Assembly (NCBI GenBank): GCA_937946835.1
Contig: CALFAV010000003.1
Span: 45,718 to 109,717 of the forward strand
DNA length: 64,000 nucleotides
Source: an uncultured Verrucomicrobiae bacterium
GTDB taxonomy: Bacteria; Verrucomicrobiota; Verrucomicrobiia; Limisphaerales; J093
Direction of reading: 5' to 3'
The position numbers and the translations under genes are program-made. Position 1 is the first letter of the stretch, and every line of letters starts with the position of its first letter. This document shows positions 1 to 10,102 of the stretch, one piece after another. The notes under the pieces were generated by a model, which saw only the letters and a program-made list of their open reading frames with translations, ran no database searches and was not told the DNA's origin.

Positions 1-1
1 G

Positions 2-1207
2 AATCCGGAACCGGTCAAACGCCCCCCCCGCATCGAGTGGCTGATGTGGGCGGCCGTGCTGGGCCTGATGATTCTGGGCGCGTTGTTCGTGGCCAGCGCC
101 ACGCTCAGCCGCGAAAGCGCGGGGCTGGCCTGGTACCAGCGGGGCTTTGTGCGCCAGTTGTTCTGGTACGCGCTGGGCGGCGGGTTGGCGGTGCTGGTCT
201 GCCTGTGGGATTACCGCCGGCTCTCCCGCTGGGCGATGCCCGGCTACTGGCTGGCCGTTCTGTTGTTGGTGGCCGTGCTGGTCCCCGGCATCGGCAGCAC
301 CCAGGGCTGGGGCGCCCGCCGCTGGATTGATCTGGGCCCGGTGCAATTCCAGCCGTCGGAATTCGCCAAGCTCGCCTTCGTGCTGGCGCTGGCCGGTTTC
401 CTGAGCCGCCCGGCCGCCGAACTGGCCCGCCCGGAAAACTTCTTCAAGGCCCTGGGCCTGTGCCTGCTGCCGTTTGGGTTGATCCTGCGCGAGCCCGACC
501 TGGGCTCGGCGCTGGTGTTTCTGCCGGTGGGGTTGGCCATGATGTACGTGGCGGGAGTCCCCGGCCGCTATTTGGCGCGGCTGGGCATGGGCGCCGCCGG
601 GCTTGGGGCGCTGCTGGTGGTGGACCTGCTCTGGGCGCCGGCGCACTGGCAGTTGGTCAAACTGGAACCCTACCAGCAGCGGCGGCTGCTGGTTTATTTC
701 GGCAAGGATTTCGTCCCGCCCGGGGCCACCGGGGCGGAACGGGCGCGGGCGTTGCAGCAGTACCGCGACGCCGTGCACAACGTGGAACAAGCGCTCATCT
801 CCGTGGGCTCCGGCGGGCTTACGGGCAAGGGCTGGCGCCGGGGCACGCAAAACGCCCTCGGCTACCTGCCCCGCGCGGTGGCGCACAACGACTTCATCTT
901 CTCCGTGATTGCCGAGGAGAGTGGATTTGTCGGCAGCGCGGGCGTGCTCGCGCTGTACGCCGCGATCCTGTTCACCGGGATCCAAATCGCCGGCCGGGCC
1001 CGGGACCGCCTGGGCCAACTGCTGGCCGTGGGCGTGGTGACCCTGTTCTTCACCCACGTCTTCGTCAACATCGGCATGAACATCCGGCTGATGCCCGTGA
1101 CCGGCATCCCCCTGCCGCTGCTCAGTTACGGCGGCACCTCGGTGGTATGTTCGCTGGTCGCGCTCGGCCTGTTGCAAAACCTCCAACTCCATCGCGAGAC
1201 CCCCTGA
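2..1207 (+). CDS. rodA: Rod shape-determining protein RodA / FtsW-type SEDS glycosyltransferase, 5' end outside the window
   Basis: Multi-TM SEDS protein; GWGARRWIDLGPVQFQPSEFAKLA and GMNIRLMPVTGIPLPLLSYGGTS motifs; the frame is open upstream of the ATG at 44 to the window edge. Confidence 0.9.
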   Translation, partial: NPEPVKRPPRIEWLMWAAVLGLMILGALFVASATLSRESAGLAWYQRGFVRQLFWYALGGGLAVLVCLWDYRRLSRWAMPGYWLAVLLLVAVLVPGIGSTQGWGARRWIDLGPVQFQPSEFAKLAFVLALAGFLSRPAAELARPENFFKALGLCLLPFGLILREPDLGSALVFLPVGLAMMYVAGVPGRYLARLGMGAAGLGALLVVDLLWAPAHWQLVKLEPYQQRRLLVYFGKDFVPPGATGAERARALQQYRDAVHNVEQALISVGSGGLTGKGWRRGTQNALGYLPRAVAHNDFIFSVIAEESGFVGSAGVLALYAAILFTGIQIAGRARDRLGQLLAVGVVTLFFTHVFVNIGMNIRLMPVTGIPLPLLSYGGTSVVCSLVALGLLQNLQLHRETP

Positions 1208-1209
1208 CC

Positions 1210-3186
1210 ATGTCCGATCGCAGTTTCTCCAGTCGTCGCCGCGCCGGGCAGCGGTTCCGCCCCGGTCGTGGTCAAACCTTCAAACCCGAACGCCCCGCCG
1301 GGGAGGCGCGGGCCGAGGCCCTCGGCGAAAAAACCGGCGAGGAGACCGTCTTTGACTTCCAACGCCACGAACGCGAAATCCAGCGCGCGGAAAATCAGGC
1401 GGCCGGCCTGCCGCCCGACGCTTCCGAGGCGCTCGCCGCCCCGGCTGACCTCGAAAAGCGCGGCTTCCGCACCCCGCCGTCTGAGGAACCGGCCGAAGCT
1501 CCGGCCGCCGAGGCCGCCCCCCCGACGCCCGCGGCCGAGCCCGCCCCCGCGCCGGCCCCGGGGCTCATGGACACGCTCAAGGCCGCCGCCCAGCGCGTGC
1601 TCCAACGGGTCACCAAGCTGGTGACCAACAAAAGCTCGCCCCGCAAGGAAATCATCATCAACGCCGAATCCCTCGAAACCCGCGTGGCCCTGCTCGAGGA
1701 AGGGCGCCTGGAGGAATTCACCATCGAGCGCACCGGCGAGGAGCGGCTGGTGGGCAGCATCTTCAAGGGCAAGGTCCGCAACCTCGAAGACGGCCTCAAG
1801 GCCGCGTTCGTGGACATCGGCTTCGAGAAAAACGCCTTCCTGCACTACTGGGACATCGTGCCGGCCAGTTTCGACAGCAACGTGGAGCTGGTCGAGCGCG
1901 AGGACCGCCGCCGCCGCGAGCGGCCCAAGATCACCCAGAAGGACATCCCCCGCCTTTACCCCCCGGGCACCGACATCGTGGTGCAGGTCAGCAAGGGCCC
2001 CATCGGCACCAAGGGACCGCGGGTGACCACCAATCTGGCCATCCCCGGCCGGTTCCTGGTCCTGCTGCCCAACTCCGACCAGTGCGGCATCTCCCGCAAG
2101 ATCGAGGACCCCGCCGAGCGGCAGCGCCTGAAACAGATCGTGCGCAAGCTCACCCTGCCCGAGGGCATGGGTGTGATCATTCGCACCGCCGGCGAGGGCC
2201 AGCAGGCGCGGTACTTCGTGCGCGACCTGGCCCTCCTGCTCGAGGAATGGAAGGCGGTGCAGGAAAAAATCAACACCCAGCCCGCCCCGTGCTGCGTGTT
2301 CCGCGAGCCGGACCTCATCGAGCGCACCGTGCGCGACTTCCTGACCGATGACGTCGAGCGCATCGTGGTGGATCATTACCCCAGTTACGAACGCATCCGG
2401 GACACCATCGCCCGGATTTCCAAGCGCTCGGCCAGCCGGGTGAAGTTCTACAACGAATCCCAGCCGGTCTTTGACCGCTTCGGCATCACCCGCCAGCTCC
2501 AGACCGCCTTCGCCCGCCAGGTGCCGCTCAAAAGCGGCGGCTACATCGTGGTGGACGAGACCGAGGCGCTGGTGGCCATTGACGTCAACACCGGCCGCCA
2601 CAAGAGCGGCAAGGACCCCGAGTCCACCATCACCAAGGTCAACCTCGAGGCCTGCGAGGAGATCTGCCGCCAACTGCGCCTGCGCAACATGGGCGGCCTG
2701 ATCGTGCTGGACTTCATTGACATGCGCTCCGGCCGGGATCGCCAGCTCGTGTACCAGCGCATGAAGGAGCTGCTCAAACGCGACCGCGCCCGCACCCACA
2801 TCCTGCCCATCTCGCCGCTGGGGCTGATGGAGATGACCCGCCAGCGCCACACCGAGAGCGTCCAGGAATCGGTCTATGACGACTGCCCGTACTGCAAGGG
2901 CCGCGGGGTGGTCAAGAGCACCCTCACCATGAGCGCGGAAATCCAGCGCAAACTGGCGGAAATCCTCAAAAGCCGGCCCCGCGATGAATCGGACTTCCAG
3001 CTCCGGGTGGTCGTGCACCCCAGCGTGCTCGAGCGCCTCCGCAACGAGGACCAGCAACTGATCATTGACCTCGAAAAACGCTACTTCGGCAAACTGAGCT
3101 TCCGCGGCGAACCCACCTTCCACGCCGAGCAATTCAAGGTCTTCAACGCCCTGACCAACGAGGAACTGGCCAGCGTGGGCGGGTAG
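1210..3186 (+). CDS. rng: Rne/Rng family ribonuclease (RNase E/G)
   Basis: ATG at 1210, 2 nt after the rodA stop; VAIDVNTGRHKSGKD, LIVLDFIDMRSGRDR and CPYCKGRG motifs; low-complexity basic/Pro-rich N-terminus. Confidence 0.93.
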   Translation: MSDRSFSSRRRAGQRFRPGRGQTFKPERPAGEARAEALGEKTGEETVFDFQRHEREIQRAENQAAGLPPDASEALAAPADLEKRGFRTPPSEEPAEAPAAEAAPPTPAAEPAPAPAPGLMDTLKAAAQRVLQRVTKLVTNKSSPRKEIIINAESLETRVALLEEGRLEEFTIERTGEERLVGSIFKGKVRNLEDGLKAAFVDIGFEKNAFLHYWDIVPASFDSNVELVEREDRRRRERPKITQKDIPRLYPPGTDIVVQVSKGPIGTKGPRVTTNLAIPGRFLVLLPNSDQCGISRKIEDPAERQRLKQIVRKLTLPEGMGVIIRTAGEGQQARYFVRDLALLLEEWKAVQEKINTQPAPCCVFREPDLIERTVRDFLTDDVERIVVDHYPSYERIRDTIARISKRSASRVKFYNESQPVFDRFGITRQLQTAFARQVPLKSGGYIVVDETEALVAIDVNTGRHKSGKDPESTITKVNLEACEEICRQLRLRNMGGLIVLDFIDMRSGRDRQLVYQRMKELLKRDRARTHILPISPLGLMEMTRQRHTESVQESVYDDCPYCKGRGVVKSTLTMSAEIQRKLAEILKSRPRDESDFQLRVVVHPSVLERLRNEDQQLIIDLEKRYFGKLSFRGEPTFHAEQFKVFNALTNEELASVGG

Positions 3187-3296
3187 GGCGTCCCGCTCCC
3201 CGGGCCGCTGAAGGGGCCGGTGGGGGGCGGCTTCGGCCCCCGCGGAAATATGTTTGCCGGGCCCCGTGCCGGTTTGGGAAGGTGCGGCCGCTGCCC

Positions 3297-5030
3297 ATGA
3301 AACGTGTTTGCCTGCTCTGGTCCGCCGTGCTGCTCGGCGGAATTGGCCCTGTCCCCCTTTTCCCCCTCGGGCGCGGCGCGGCCGCCCCGGAGACCCCCTC
3401 GGACCTGCGCGCCATTCCCGCCGAGGACCTGGAAAAAATCCGCGCCGCCCTGCCCGACCGCGCCCCGGCCCCGCCGGCGAAACCCCGGCGGTTGCTGCTC
3501 TTTGTCCGCAACGTCGGCTACGGGGGCCATCCCTCGGCCGAGTACGCCAACCACGCCTTCACGCTGCTGGGCGAGAAGACCGGGGCCTTCCAGGCGGTGG
3601 TCCGGCGCGATCCGGAAGTGTTCCGCCGGGAAAGTCTCCGGCAGTTCGACGCCGTCTTCATCAACAACTGCGTCGGCAATCTCTTCACCGATCCGGAGCG
3701 GCGGCAGAATCTGGTCGAGTTTGTCACCGGCGGCGGCGGGCTGTTGGGCGTGCACGGCACCACGGTCGCCTTCACCCATTGGCCCGGGGCGGTCGAGGAC
3801 TGGCCGGAGTTTGGCCAGATGATCGGCGCGCGCGGCGCCGCCCACCGCGAGAGCACCGAGCACGTGTTCATCAAGCTCGATGAGCCGGACCACCCGCTCA
3901 ACGCGGTGTTCGGCGGGCAGGGCTGGGACTACCGCGACGAATTCTTCCGCGTGGGGGAGCCGTACTCGCGGCGGCGCGTGCGGGTGCTGTTCAGCATTGA
4001 TACCGCCAGGACCGACCTGCAGCAGGGCCGGGGCTTCGGGCAACTCGAACGCGCCGACCACGATTTTGCCCTGGCCTGGGTGCGCCGTTACGGCCGCGGG
4101 CGCACCTTTTACTGCACCATCGCCCACAACCCGTACGTGTTTTGGGACCGACGGATGCTCGCGTTTTACCTGGGAGCCATTCAGTTCGCGCTGGGCGACC
4201 TGCCGGCACCCACCACGGCCAGCGCCTGGCTCACCCCGGCCCTGCGCGCCCAGGAGCGACTCGGTTGGCGGCTGGGCATCGAGGCCTACACCTTCCACCG
4301 CGCCACGTTCTTCGAGACGGTGGACCGCGCGGCCAAACTGGGCGTGCCGTTTGTTGGCGGCCTGAGCTTCCAGAAGGTCAGCGCGGACCTCCCCAAGAAC
4401 TTCGAGCCGGGCCTCAGTGACGAGGAGTTGCGCGCCATCCGGCTCAAGCTGGCCGACGCCGGTGTGCACCTCCTGACCTTTTACCTGCACGACATCCCCG
4501 GCGACGAGGCCGGCGCCCGGCGGGTGTTCGAGTTCGCCCGCAAGCTGGGCCTCGAGACCTTCATGACCGAGCCGAAACTCGAGGCGCTCGACACCCTCGA
4601 GCGTCTTGCCGAGGAGTACGGGGTGAATGTCGCCCTGCACAACCACGACCCGAAAGCCTCGCCGCATTACTGGAGTCCGGACGCCATCCTGAAGGTCTGC
4701 GCCGGTCGCAGCCCGCGCCTGGGGGCGGCGGCGGATGTCGGCTACTGGCTGCGCGCGGGCGTGGACCCGGTTGAGGGCCTTCGCAAGCTGGGCCCGCGTC
4801 TGATCACCCTGCAATTGCACGACCTGAACGAAATTTCCCCGCAGGGCACGGATGTGCCGTGGGGCACGGGCCGGGGGCGGACCGGGGACATTTTGCGCGA
4901 AATCCAAAGGCTGGGACTGCGCCCCACCATGATCGGCCTGGAGTACTCGAAGGACTTTGACCGGAACGAGGACGCCGTGGCCGCCTGCGTGGCCTGGTTC
5001 AACCAGTTCGTCGTGCAACTGGCCCCATGA
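3297..5030 (+). CDS. Secreted ThuA-domain protein fused to a sugar phosphate isomerase/epimerase (xylose isomerase-like TIM barrel)
   Basis: Signal peptide; ThuA-like GGGGLLGVHGTTVAFTHWP and TFYCTIAHNPYVFWD, then TIM-barrel LHNHDPKASPHYW...LITLQLHDLNE...IGLEYSKDFD. Confidence 0.85.
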   Translation: MKRVCLLWSAVLLGGIGPVPLFPLGRGAAAPETPSDLRAIPAEDLEKIRAALPDRAPAPPAKPRRLLLFVRNVGYGGHPSAEYANHAFTLLGEKTGAFQAVVRRDPEVFRRESLRQFDAVFINNCVGNLFTDPERRQNLVEFVTGGGGLLGVHGTTVAFTHWPGAVEDWPEFGQMIGARGAAHRESTEHVFIKLDEPDHPLNAVFGGQGWDYRDEFFRVGEPYSRRRVRVLFSIDTARTDLQQGRGFGQLERADHDFALAWVRRYGRGRTFYCTIAHNPYVFWDRRMLAFYLGAIQFALGDLPAPTTASAWLTPALRAQERLGWRLGIEAYTFHRATFFETVDRAAKLGVPFVGGLSFQKVSADLPKNFEPGLSDEELRAIRLKLADAGVHLLTFYLHDIPGDEAGARRVFEFARKLGLETFMTEPKLEALDTLERLAEEYGVNVALHNHDPKASPHYWSPDAILKVCAGRSPRLGAAADVGYWLRAGVDPVEGLRKLGPRLITLQLHDLNEISPQGTDVPWGTGRGRTGDILREIQRLGLRPTMIGLEYSKDFDRNEDAVAACVAWFNQFVVQLAP

Positions 5031-5761
5031 GCGCGGCTCCGTTCGATCGCCCCGCATCCGAAAATCTGGCCCGGGCCTTTGCGGCCCTGGCCCGGTATGA
5101 CCGCGGCTCGGATCGAGGCGCGTTGTGGCCGCTGGATGCGGCGGTGGCGGCCGCCACGGGGGACCCGGCGTTACGGGCCGAACTGGAGGCGGGACTCGTG
5201 CGCTGTTTGCGCAGCCCGGCTTCGGCCGTGGCCAAGGAGTATGCCTGCGAGAAACTGGCGATGATTGGCGGGCCGGCGTCGGTGGAAGCCCTGGCCGCGT
5301 TGCTGGCCGAACCGGACCTGTCCCATGCCGCGTCCGGTGCCCTGCGCGCCATTCCCGGGGCGGAGGCCGCGCGCGCCCTGCGCCGCGGTTTGAAGACGCT
5401 GGCCGGTCTGCCACTGGTAGGGGTCATCACCGCCCTGGGCGGACGCCGGGATGCTGCCAGCGGGGAGGCGTTGACCGGACTTTTGTCCCACGCGGACGTG
5501 CGGGTGGTGTCCGCGGCGGTCTGGGCCCTGGGCGCGATTGGAACACCGTCGGCCGGTCGGGCTCTGCGCCAACTCCTGCCGGGGGCGCCCGCCGCCCTGC
5601 TGCCCGAGCTGACGGAGGCGTGCCTGGTCTGTGCGGGGCACCTCAGCGAGGTCCGGGAGTCCCGAGCCGCCCGGACCCTGCTGGATGCCCTGTTGACCGC
5701 CGGTCCGCCGCCCCACGCGCGCGCTGCGGCTCTGCGCCTGCTGGCCTCGCTCCCTTCGTGA
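5027..5761 (+). CDS. HEAT-repeat domain protein
   Basis: ATGA overlap with previous stop; repeated helical Ala/Leu units (SVEALAALLAEPDLSHAASGALRAI, VRVVSAAVWALGAIG). Confidence 0.75.
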   Translation: MSAAPFDRPASENLARAFAALARYDRGSDRGALWPLDAAVAAATGDPALRAELEAGLVRCLRSPASAVAKEYACEKLAMIGGPASVEALAALLAEPDLSHAASGALRAIPGAEAARALRRGLKTLAGLPLVGVITALGGRRDAASGEALTGLLSHADVRVVSAAVWALGAIGTPSAGRALRQLLPGAPAALLPELTEACLVCAGHLSEVRESRAARTLLDALLTAGPPPHARAAALRLLASLPS

Positions 5762-5939
5762 CCGCGGCTTGGTGATCCCGGCACCGGGTGCGGCTGGCGC
5801 GTAACCGGGCCTGCCAAGACCGGCTTCGCTTGTGCCGCACGGTAGGCGGCAAGCCGCGGGCCGTAAAAAGTTGAAACGTCCGTTGCAACCCCGGTCCCGG
5901 GGGTTAGAATGGCGGCGCAGAAAGGAACACCAAAACGTT

Positions 5940-6911
5940 ATGCAGACCGCTCTTCGAGTGACCCTTCTGATAACCCTGTGCACCGCACTTCAGGCCGCCG
6001 ATCCCGCCGCGCTGCGGGAGAAGGCCCGGCTGTTTTTCGAGCCGCTGCCCGAGAAAATGCCCGGCTCCGAACAGGACACCCCGGCCCGGATCGAATTGGG
6101 CAAAAAACTCTATTTCGACAACCGCCTTTCGGTCAACGATTCCCAGTCCTGCAACACCTGCCACGACCTCACCGGCAACAAGGCGGGCGTGGACAACGAA
6201 CCCACCTCGCCGGGCGCCCTGGGCAAGCGGGGCGACCGCAACTCGCCCACCACGCTCAACGCCGGCTTTCACTTCGCCCAGTTCTGGGATGGGCGCGCCA
6301 AGGACCTCAAGGAGCAGGCCAAGGGGCCGATTCTCAATCCGGTCGAAATGGCCATGCCGGACGAGGCCGCGGTGGAGAAAAAGTTGCGGGCCATCCCCGA
6401 GTACCGCGAGGGGTTTGCCCGGGCCTTCCCGGGCCAGAGCGAACCCATCACCTACGACAACCTGGCCGAGGCCATTGCCGCCTTTGAGCGCACGCTCATC
6501 ACCCGCGACCGGTTTGACGACTTCCTCAGGGGCGACGACCGGGCTTTGACCGCCCAGGAACTCAAAGGCTTGGACCTGTTCCTGACCGTGGGGTGCACCA
6601 CCTGCCACAACGGACCGGTGATCGGCGGCAACAGTTACCAGAAAGTGGGGCTGATCCACCCGTACGAGACGCCCGACCTGGGTCGGTTCGCCGTCACCAA
6701 GGAGGAAGGCGACGAGCACAAGTTCAAGGTGCCCAGCCTGCGCAACGTGGCCCTCACCGCCCCGTATTTCCACAACGGCAAGGAAACCAACCTCAAGGAC
6801 ACGGTGATCAAGATGGCCTACATCCAGTTGGACCGGAAACTCACCTCCGAGGAAGCCGACGCGATCGTGGCCTGGTTGCGGAGCCTGACCGACAAGGCCC
6901 GGGCGAAGTAG
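5940..6911 (+). CDS. Di-heme cytochrome c peroxidase (CcpA/MauG family)
   Basis: Signal peptide; two CXXCH motifs (CNTCHD, CTTCHNG); FHNGKETNLKDTV. Confidence 0.92.
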   Translation: MQTALRVTLLITLCTALQAADPAALREKARLFFEPLPEKMPGSEQDTPARIELGKKLYFDNRLSVNDSQSCNTCHDLTGNKAGVDNEPTSPGALGKRGDRNSPTTLNAGFHFAQFWDGRAKDLKEQAKGPILNPVEMAMPDEAAVEKKLRAIPEYREGFARAFPGQSEPITYDNLAEAIAAFERTLITRDRFDDFLRGDDRALTAQELKGLDLFLTVGCTTCHNGPVIGGNSYQKVGLIHPYETPDLGRFAVTKEEGDEHKFKVPSLRNVALTAPYFHNGKETNLKDTVIKMAYIQLDRKLTSEEADAIVAWLRSLTDKARAK

Positions 6912-6985
6912 GCCGCCCCCAGCCAAGGGTGTCCCCCGCCCTGCCCTGGCGAAGCGCGGGGGGCCGCTTTCCACCGGCCCCCAAC

Positions 6986-9157
6986 TCAGGGCACGGCCTT
7001 CGCGTGGTAAAAACGCCGGTCCCAACCGGGAGCCATCGGGTCTTCGATTACCCACGCCACGCCCCCGCCCACGTTGGTCAGCACCGTCCAGGCGACCAGG
7101 TCGGGCGACGTCAGCACCGCGTATTCCCAACCCGGCGGCCCGGTTAACACAAGGTGAAACGGCCCGCCCGGGGCGGCGAACCCCACCGCCTTCAGCCGGG
7201 TCGGTGGCGACCCGCCGGATTCGTCCACGCCGCCCGGCCGCGGGCCGTACGCGGGAGGCGGGGCGCCGCGCTCGCGCGCGCCCAGGTCCGGCGCCGCGCC
7301 CTGGTAATGGTCATTGAGATTGGGCAGGCGCAGCCCGGCGTCCAGCGCCCGGCTGTTGGTCCGCAGGTCCAGGGGGACGACCGCCATCTTCTGCGCGGGG
7401 TCGGCCGGAATCTGCATGGCCGCCTCGAAAACCGGCCAGGGCACGACCCGGCCGTGCACCTCCACTCCCTGGCGGGCCGCCGCGCTCAGCGAGGCATAGC
7501 GCACGTTGCCGATCTTGAACACCCCGCTGCCGGGGCTGTAGCCGTCGTAGTCCAGGTCACAGTTGATCGCCTCGGAGGTCCAGTCGGCCACCTGGGACGC
7601 CGTGCCGACGAAGAGGTTGTTGCGGAAGAGAAAATCCTTCACCGGGACCCCGGACCACACGACCAACGCCACGCCGGGGCGAACCGAGGTGTTGTGCAGG
7701 AGCAGCCCGCCACTGGGGGCGTTGTGCAGTTTGAACGGGGTGTACTGGGTGTTGAGAATCTCGTTCCGCCACACGTAGCACGGCCCGCCATACACCGGCT
7801 GGAGGCTGATGCCGACCCGGGTGTTGGTGATGCGGTTGCGGAAGCAACGGGTGTTCCGCTCCGAGTAATCCAGTTCAATCCCGTCGTCGGTGGCCTCCTC
7901 GATTTCGTTGCCGTAAAAGTCAATCGCCACCGCCGGCCGACCGGCGACCGAGAGGCCGTCCCCGTACCGTGCTATCCGGTTGTGGCAAACCACGTGGCCG
8001 GTGCCCAACACCTGGATGCCCTCCCGGGGCTCGATCACCCCCGGCGGCACCGGCCAGGTGCTCGGCCCTTCCAGAAGGTTGTCCGCGATATAAAAATCGC
8101 GCGCCGGCCCCACCGTGCACCGGATGGCTTCCTCCAGCCCGATCAACCGGCAGCGCCGAATCACCAGACCGGTGGCTTGATGGCCGCGGATGCCCTCCCG
8201 CGCGTGGCGCAACGTCAATTCTTCGAGGAACACGTGGCTCGAGCCGGACACGTCCAGCAATGTGCCCGAGCCGGCGCCCTCCAGGATCACTTCGTCCCGG
8301 GCCAGCCCGCGCACCACGATGGGGTGGGCCGGGTCGGCCTGCTGGCGCAGATAAAAGGTGGTGCCGCGATGAATCCCCGGCTCCAGCAACAGCAGGTCGC
8401 CCGGGCGGCACGCGGCCAAAGCGGCGGCCAGTTGGCCCGGAGCCACCCGCACCTCCCGCAGCCCGGCCGGCGCTCTCGGTACCGGACGCGTGCGGGCCCG
8501 GAGCGTCTGCGTGACCGAACCCCCGTCCGGGTCGTTCACGCTCACTTCCACCTCGTAGGTGGTGTCCGGCACCAGATCGAACAGCGACCCGGCAAAGGCC
8601 CGCGCCACACTCCCGGCCGGGAGGTCGGGCACATGGGCCGGGCGAATGCGCCACAAGGGCAGTCCCTCCGTCCAGGCCGCATCCCCGGCGCCGGCCCGGC
8701 GGAAACGAATCCGGGCCGTGGCATTCTCGTTGTCGTCGCCGGTGTACGGCCAGTGCACCCCCAGGCAGATCACCGTGGGCGGTTCCGGCACGGCCGTGCC
8801 GGGGTGAATCGCCAACTCCGGCGACTGGCTGCAAAGAACCCGGCCAAGGCTGAACAGTGCGAGGGTGGTGAGGCACGGGGCTTTCAGGAAAAGTGGCCCT
8901 GAGTGCCGGCGGCAGAACGCCTTGGTGTTTGGGCCGCGATCCGGGCGCAGGGGCTTTGCCCGGCGAATCAGCCGCGGCGGCCGCTCGGGTGGAAGGAATC
9001 CCGCTTCCCAGCCGGGCAGCCGCAGGCTGGCACCGTTCGATCCGGTCAGGCGCTGCGGCGCCGGGCTCGGCGCGTTGTTTCCGAAAGCCGGCGGGTCGTG
9101 GGTGCGGGCGCCCAACGGGCCCGCCCGGCCCGCGGCCGAGGTCCACGATTGGGCCAT
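6986..9157 (-). CDS. Right-handed parallel beta-helix repeat protein (start uncertain)
   Basis: Pectate-lyase-like repeats (VFLEELTLRHAREGIRGHQATGLVIRRCRLIG...); the first ~100 residues of the ORF look non-coding and a signal-like segment LTTLALFSLGRVLCSQ lies further in. Confidence 0.75.
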   Translation of the reverse strand: MAQSWTSAAGRAGPLGARTHDPPAFGNNAPSPAPQRLTGSNGASLRLPGWEAGFLPPERPPRLIRRAKPLRPDRGPNTKAFCRRHSGPLFLKAPCLTTLALFSLGRVLCSQSPELAIHPGTAVPEPPTVICLGVHWPYTGDDNENATARIRFRRAGAGDAAWTEGLPLWRIRPAHVPDLPAGSVARAFAGSLFDLVPDTTYEVEVSVNDPDGGSVTQTLRARTRPVPRAPAGLREVRVAPGQLAAALAACRPGDLLLLEPGIHRGTTFYLRQQADPAHPIVVRGLARDEVILEGAGSGTLLDVSGSSHVFLEELTLRHAREGIRGHQATGLVIRRCRLIGLEEAIRCTVGPARDFYIADNLLEGPSTWPVPPGVIEPREGIQVLGTGHVVCHNRIARYGDGLSVAGRPAVAIDFYGNEIEEATDDGIELDYSERNTRCFRNRITNTRVGISLQPVYGGPCYVWRNEILNTQYTPFKLHNAPSGGLLLHNTSVRPGVALVVWSGVPVKDFLFRNNLFVGTASQVADWTSEAINCDLDYDGYSPGSGVFKIGNVRYASLSAAARQGVEVHGRVVPWPVFEAAMQIPADPAQKMAVVPLDLRTNSRALDAGLRLPNLNDHYQGAAPDLGARERGAPPPAYGPRPGGVDESGGSPPTRLKAVGFAAPGGPFHLVLTGPPGWEYAVLTSPDLVAWTVLTNVGGGVAWVIEDPMAPGWDRRFYHAKAVP

Positions 9158-9242
9158 GAATTCAGTCAAGGCCGCCGCTCCGCCCGGCTCAAGTCCATTC
9201 CGACGCTCCTGTGGCCCCGAGCACCGCCGGGCCGGGGCCGCG

Positions 9243-10001
9243 TCACTCCCCCCCACACGCGCGGACAAAGTCGCGGAACAACGCCCGGAAGCGCGGCTGG
9301 CGCGGCGCGAGCCGCTCGGGATGAAACTGCACGGACACCAGCCAGGGCAACGCTCCGGCGTGCGCCGGCGCCAGTTCCAGCGCCTCGATCACCCCGTCCG
9401 TGCTCCGGGCCGTGACCGCGAACAATTCCGCCACCTGGTCCACGGCCTGATGGTGGGTGCTGTTGACGCCGACCCGCGTGGCCCGCAGCAGGCGCGCGAG
9501 CCGCGAGCCGGGTTCCACCTGAATCTCATGCACCGGCTCGTCTTTGCGGTCGAGGCGGCGGTGCCGCAGGCCGTTGGGACGCTGGGTGGGCAGGTCCACG
9601 ATCAGCGTGCCGCCGAAGGCGACGTTGAGCAGTTGCTGCCCCCGGCAGATGGCCAGAAGCGGTTTCCGCTGGCGGAACACCTCGCGCAGACAGAGCAGCT
9701 CGAAGGCGTCCCGCTCCGGCTCCACGTGCCTGACCGTGGCGCGCAGGCGGGCGGGCAGGTCCGGCGCATACAACTCCGGCTGCAGGTCTTCGCCCCCGGT
9801 GAGCAGCACGCCGTCGCAGCGCGCCACCGCCTCCGCGACGTACCCGGACTCCGGCAGGCACGCCGCCACCACCGGCAGACCGCCGGCGGCGCGGACCGCG
9901 GCGAGGTAGGGCTGGGACAAGTTGATGGAGGCGTCGGCGAACTCCGTCCCGCGCGCCTGGGTCGCGGGCGTGACCAGGATCAGGGGCCGGACTTTCCTCA
10001 T
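9243..10001 (-). CDS. Gamma-glutamyl-gamma-aminobutyrate hydrolase family protein (class I glutamine amidotransferase-like)
   Basis: LLTGGEDLQPELY, LAICRGQQLLNVAFGGTLIVDLP, NSTHHQAV motifs. Confidence 0.88.
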   Translation of the reverse strand: MRKVRPLILVTPATQARGTEFADASINLSQPYLAAVRAAGGLPVVAACLPESGYVAEAVARCDGVLLTGGEDLQPELYAPDLPARLRATVRHVEPERDAFELLCLREVFRQRKPLLAICRGQQLLNVAFGGTLIVDLPTQRPNGLRHRRLDRKDEPVHEIQVEPGSRLARLLRATRVGVNSTHHQAVDQVAELFAVTARSTDGVIEALELAPAHAGALPWLVSVQFHPERLAPRQPRFRALFRDFVRACGGE

Positions 10002-10102
10002 GGGCGCCACCACCGCGCAGTCTGGAGGATTTTCCACGCGGTGCAAACTCGGGATGGCCACTTGGGCTTGAATCCGGCCCCGGCTCCGGTTGACATCGGG
10101 GC

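Noticed and set aside
1126-5414. Long minus-strand ORFs (668 and 777 aa) opposite rng and the ThuA fusion
   Set aside because: Antisense GC artefacts without recognisable motifs or start context.
5871-5910. TTGAAA ... TAGAAT as a sigma70 promoter for the cytochrome c peroxidase gene
   Set aside because: Spacing of about 28 nt is incompatible with a standard 16-18 nt spacer.
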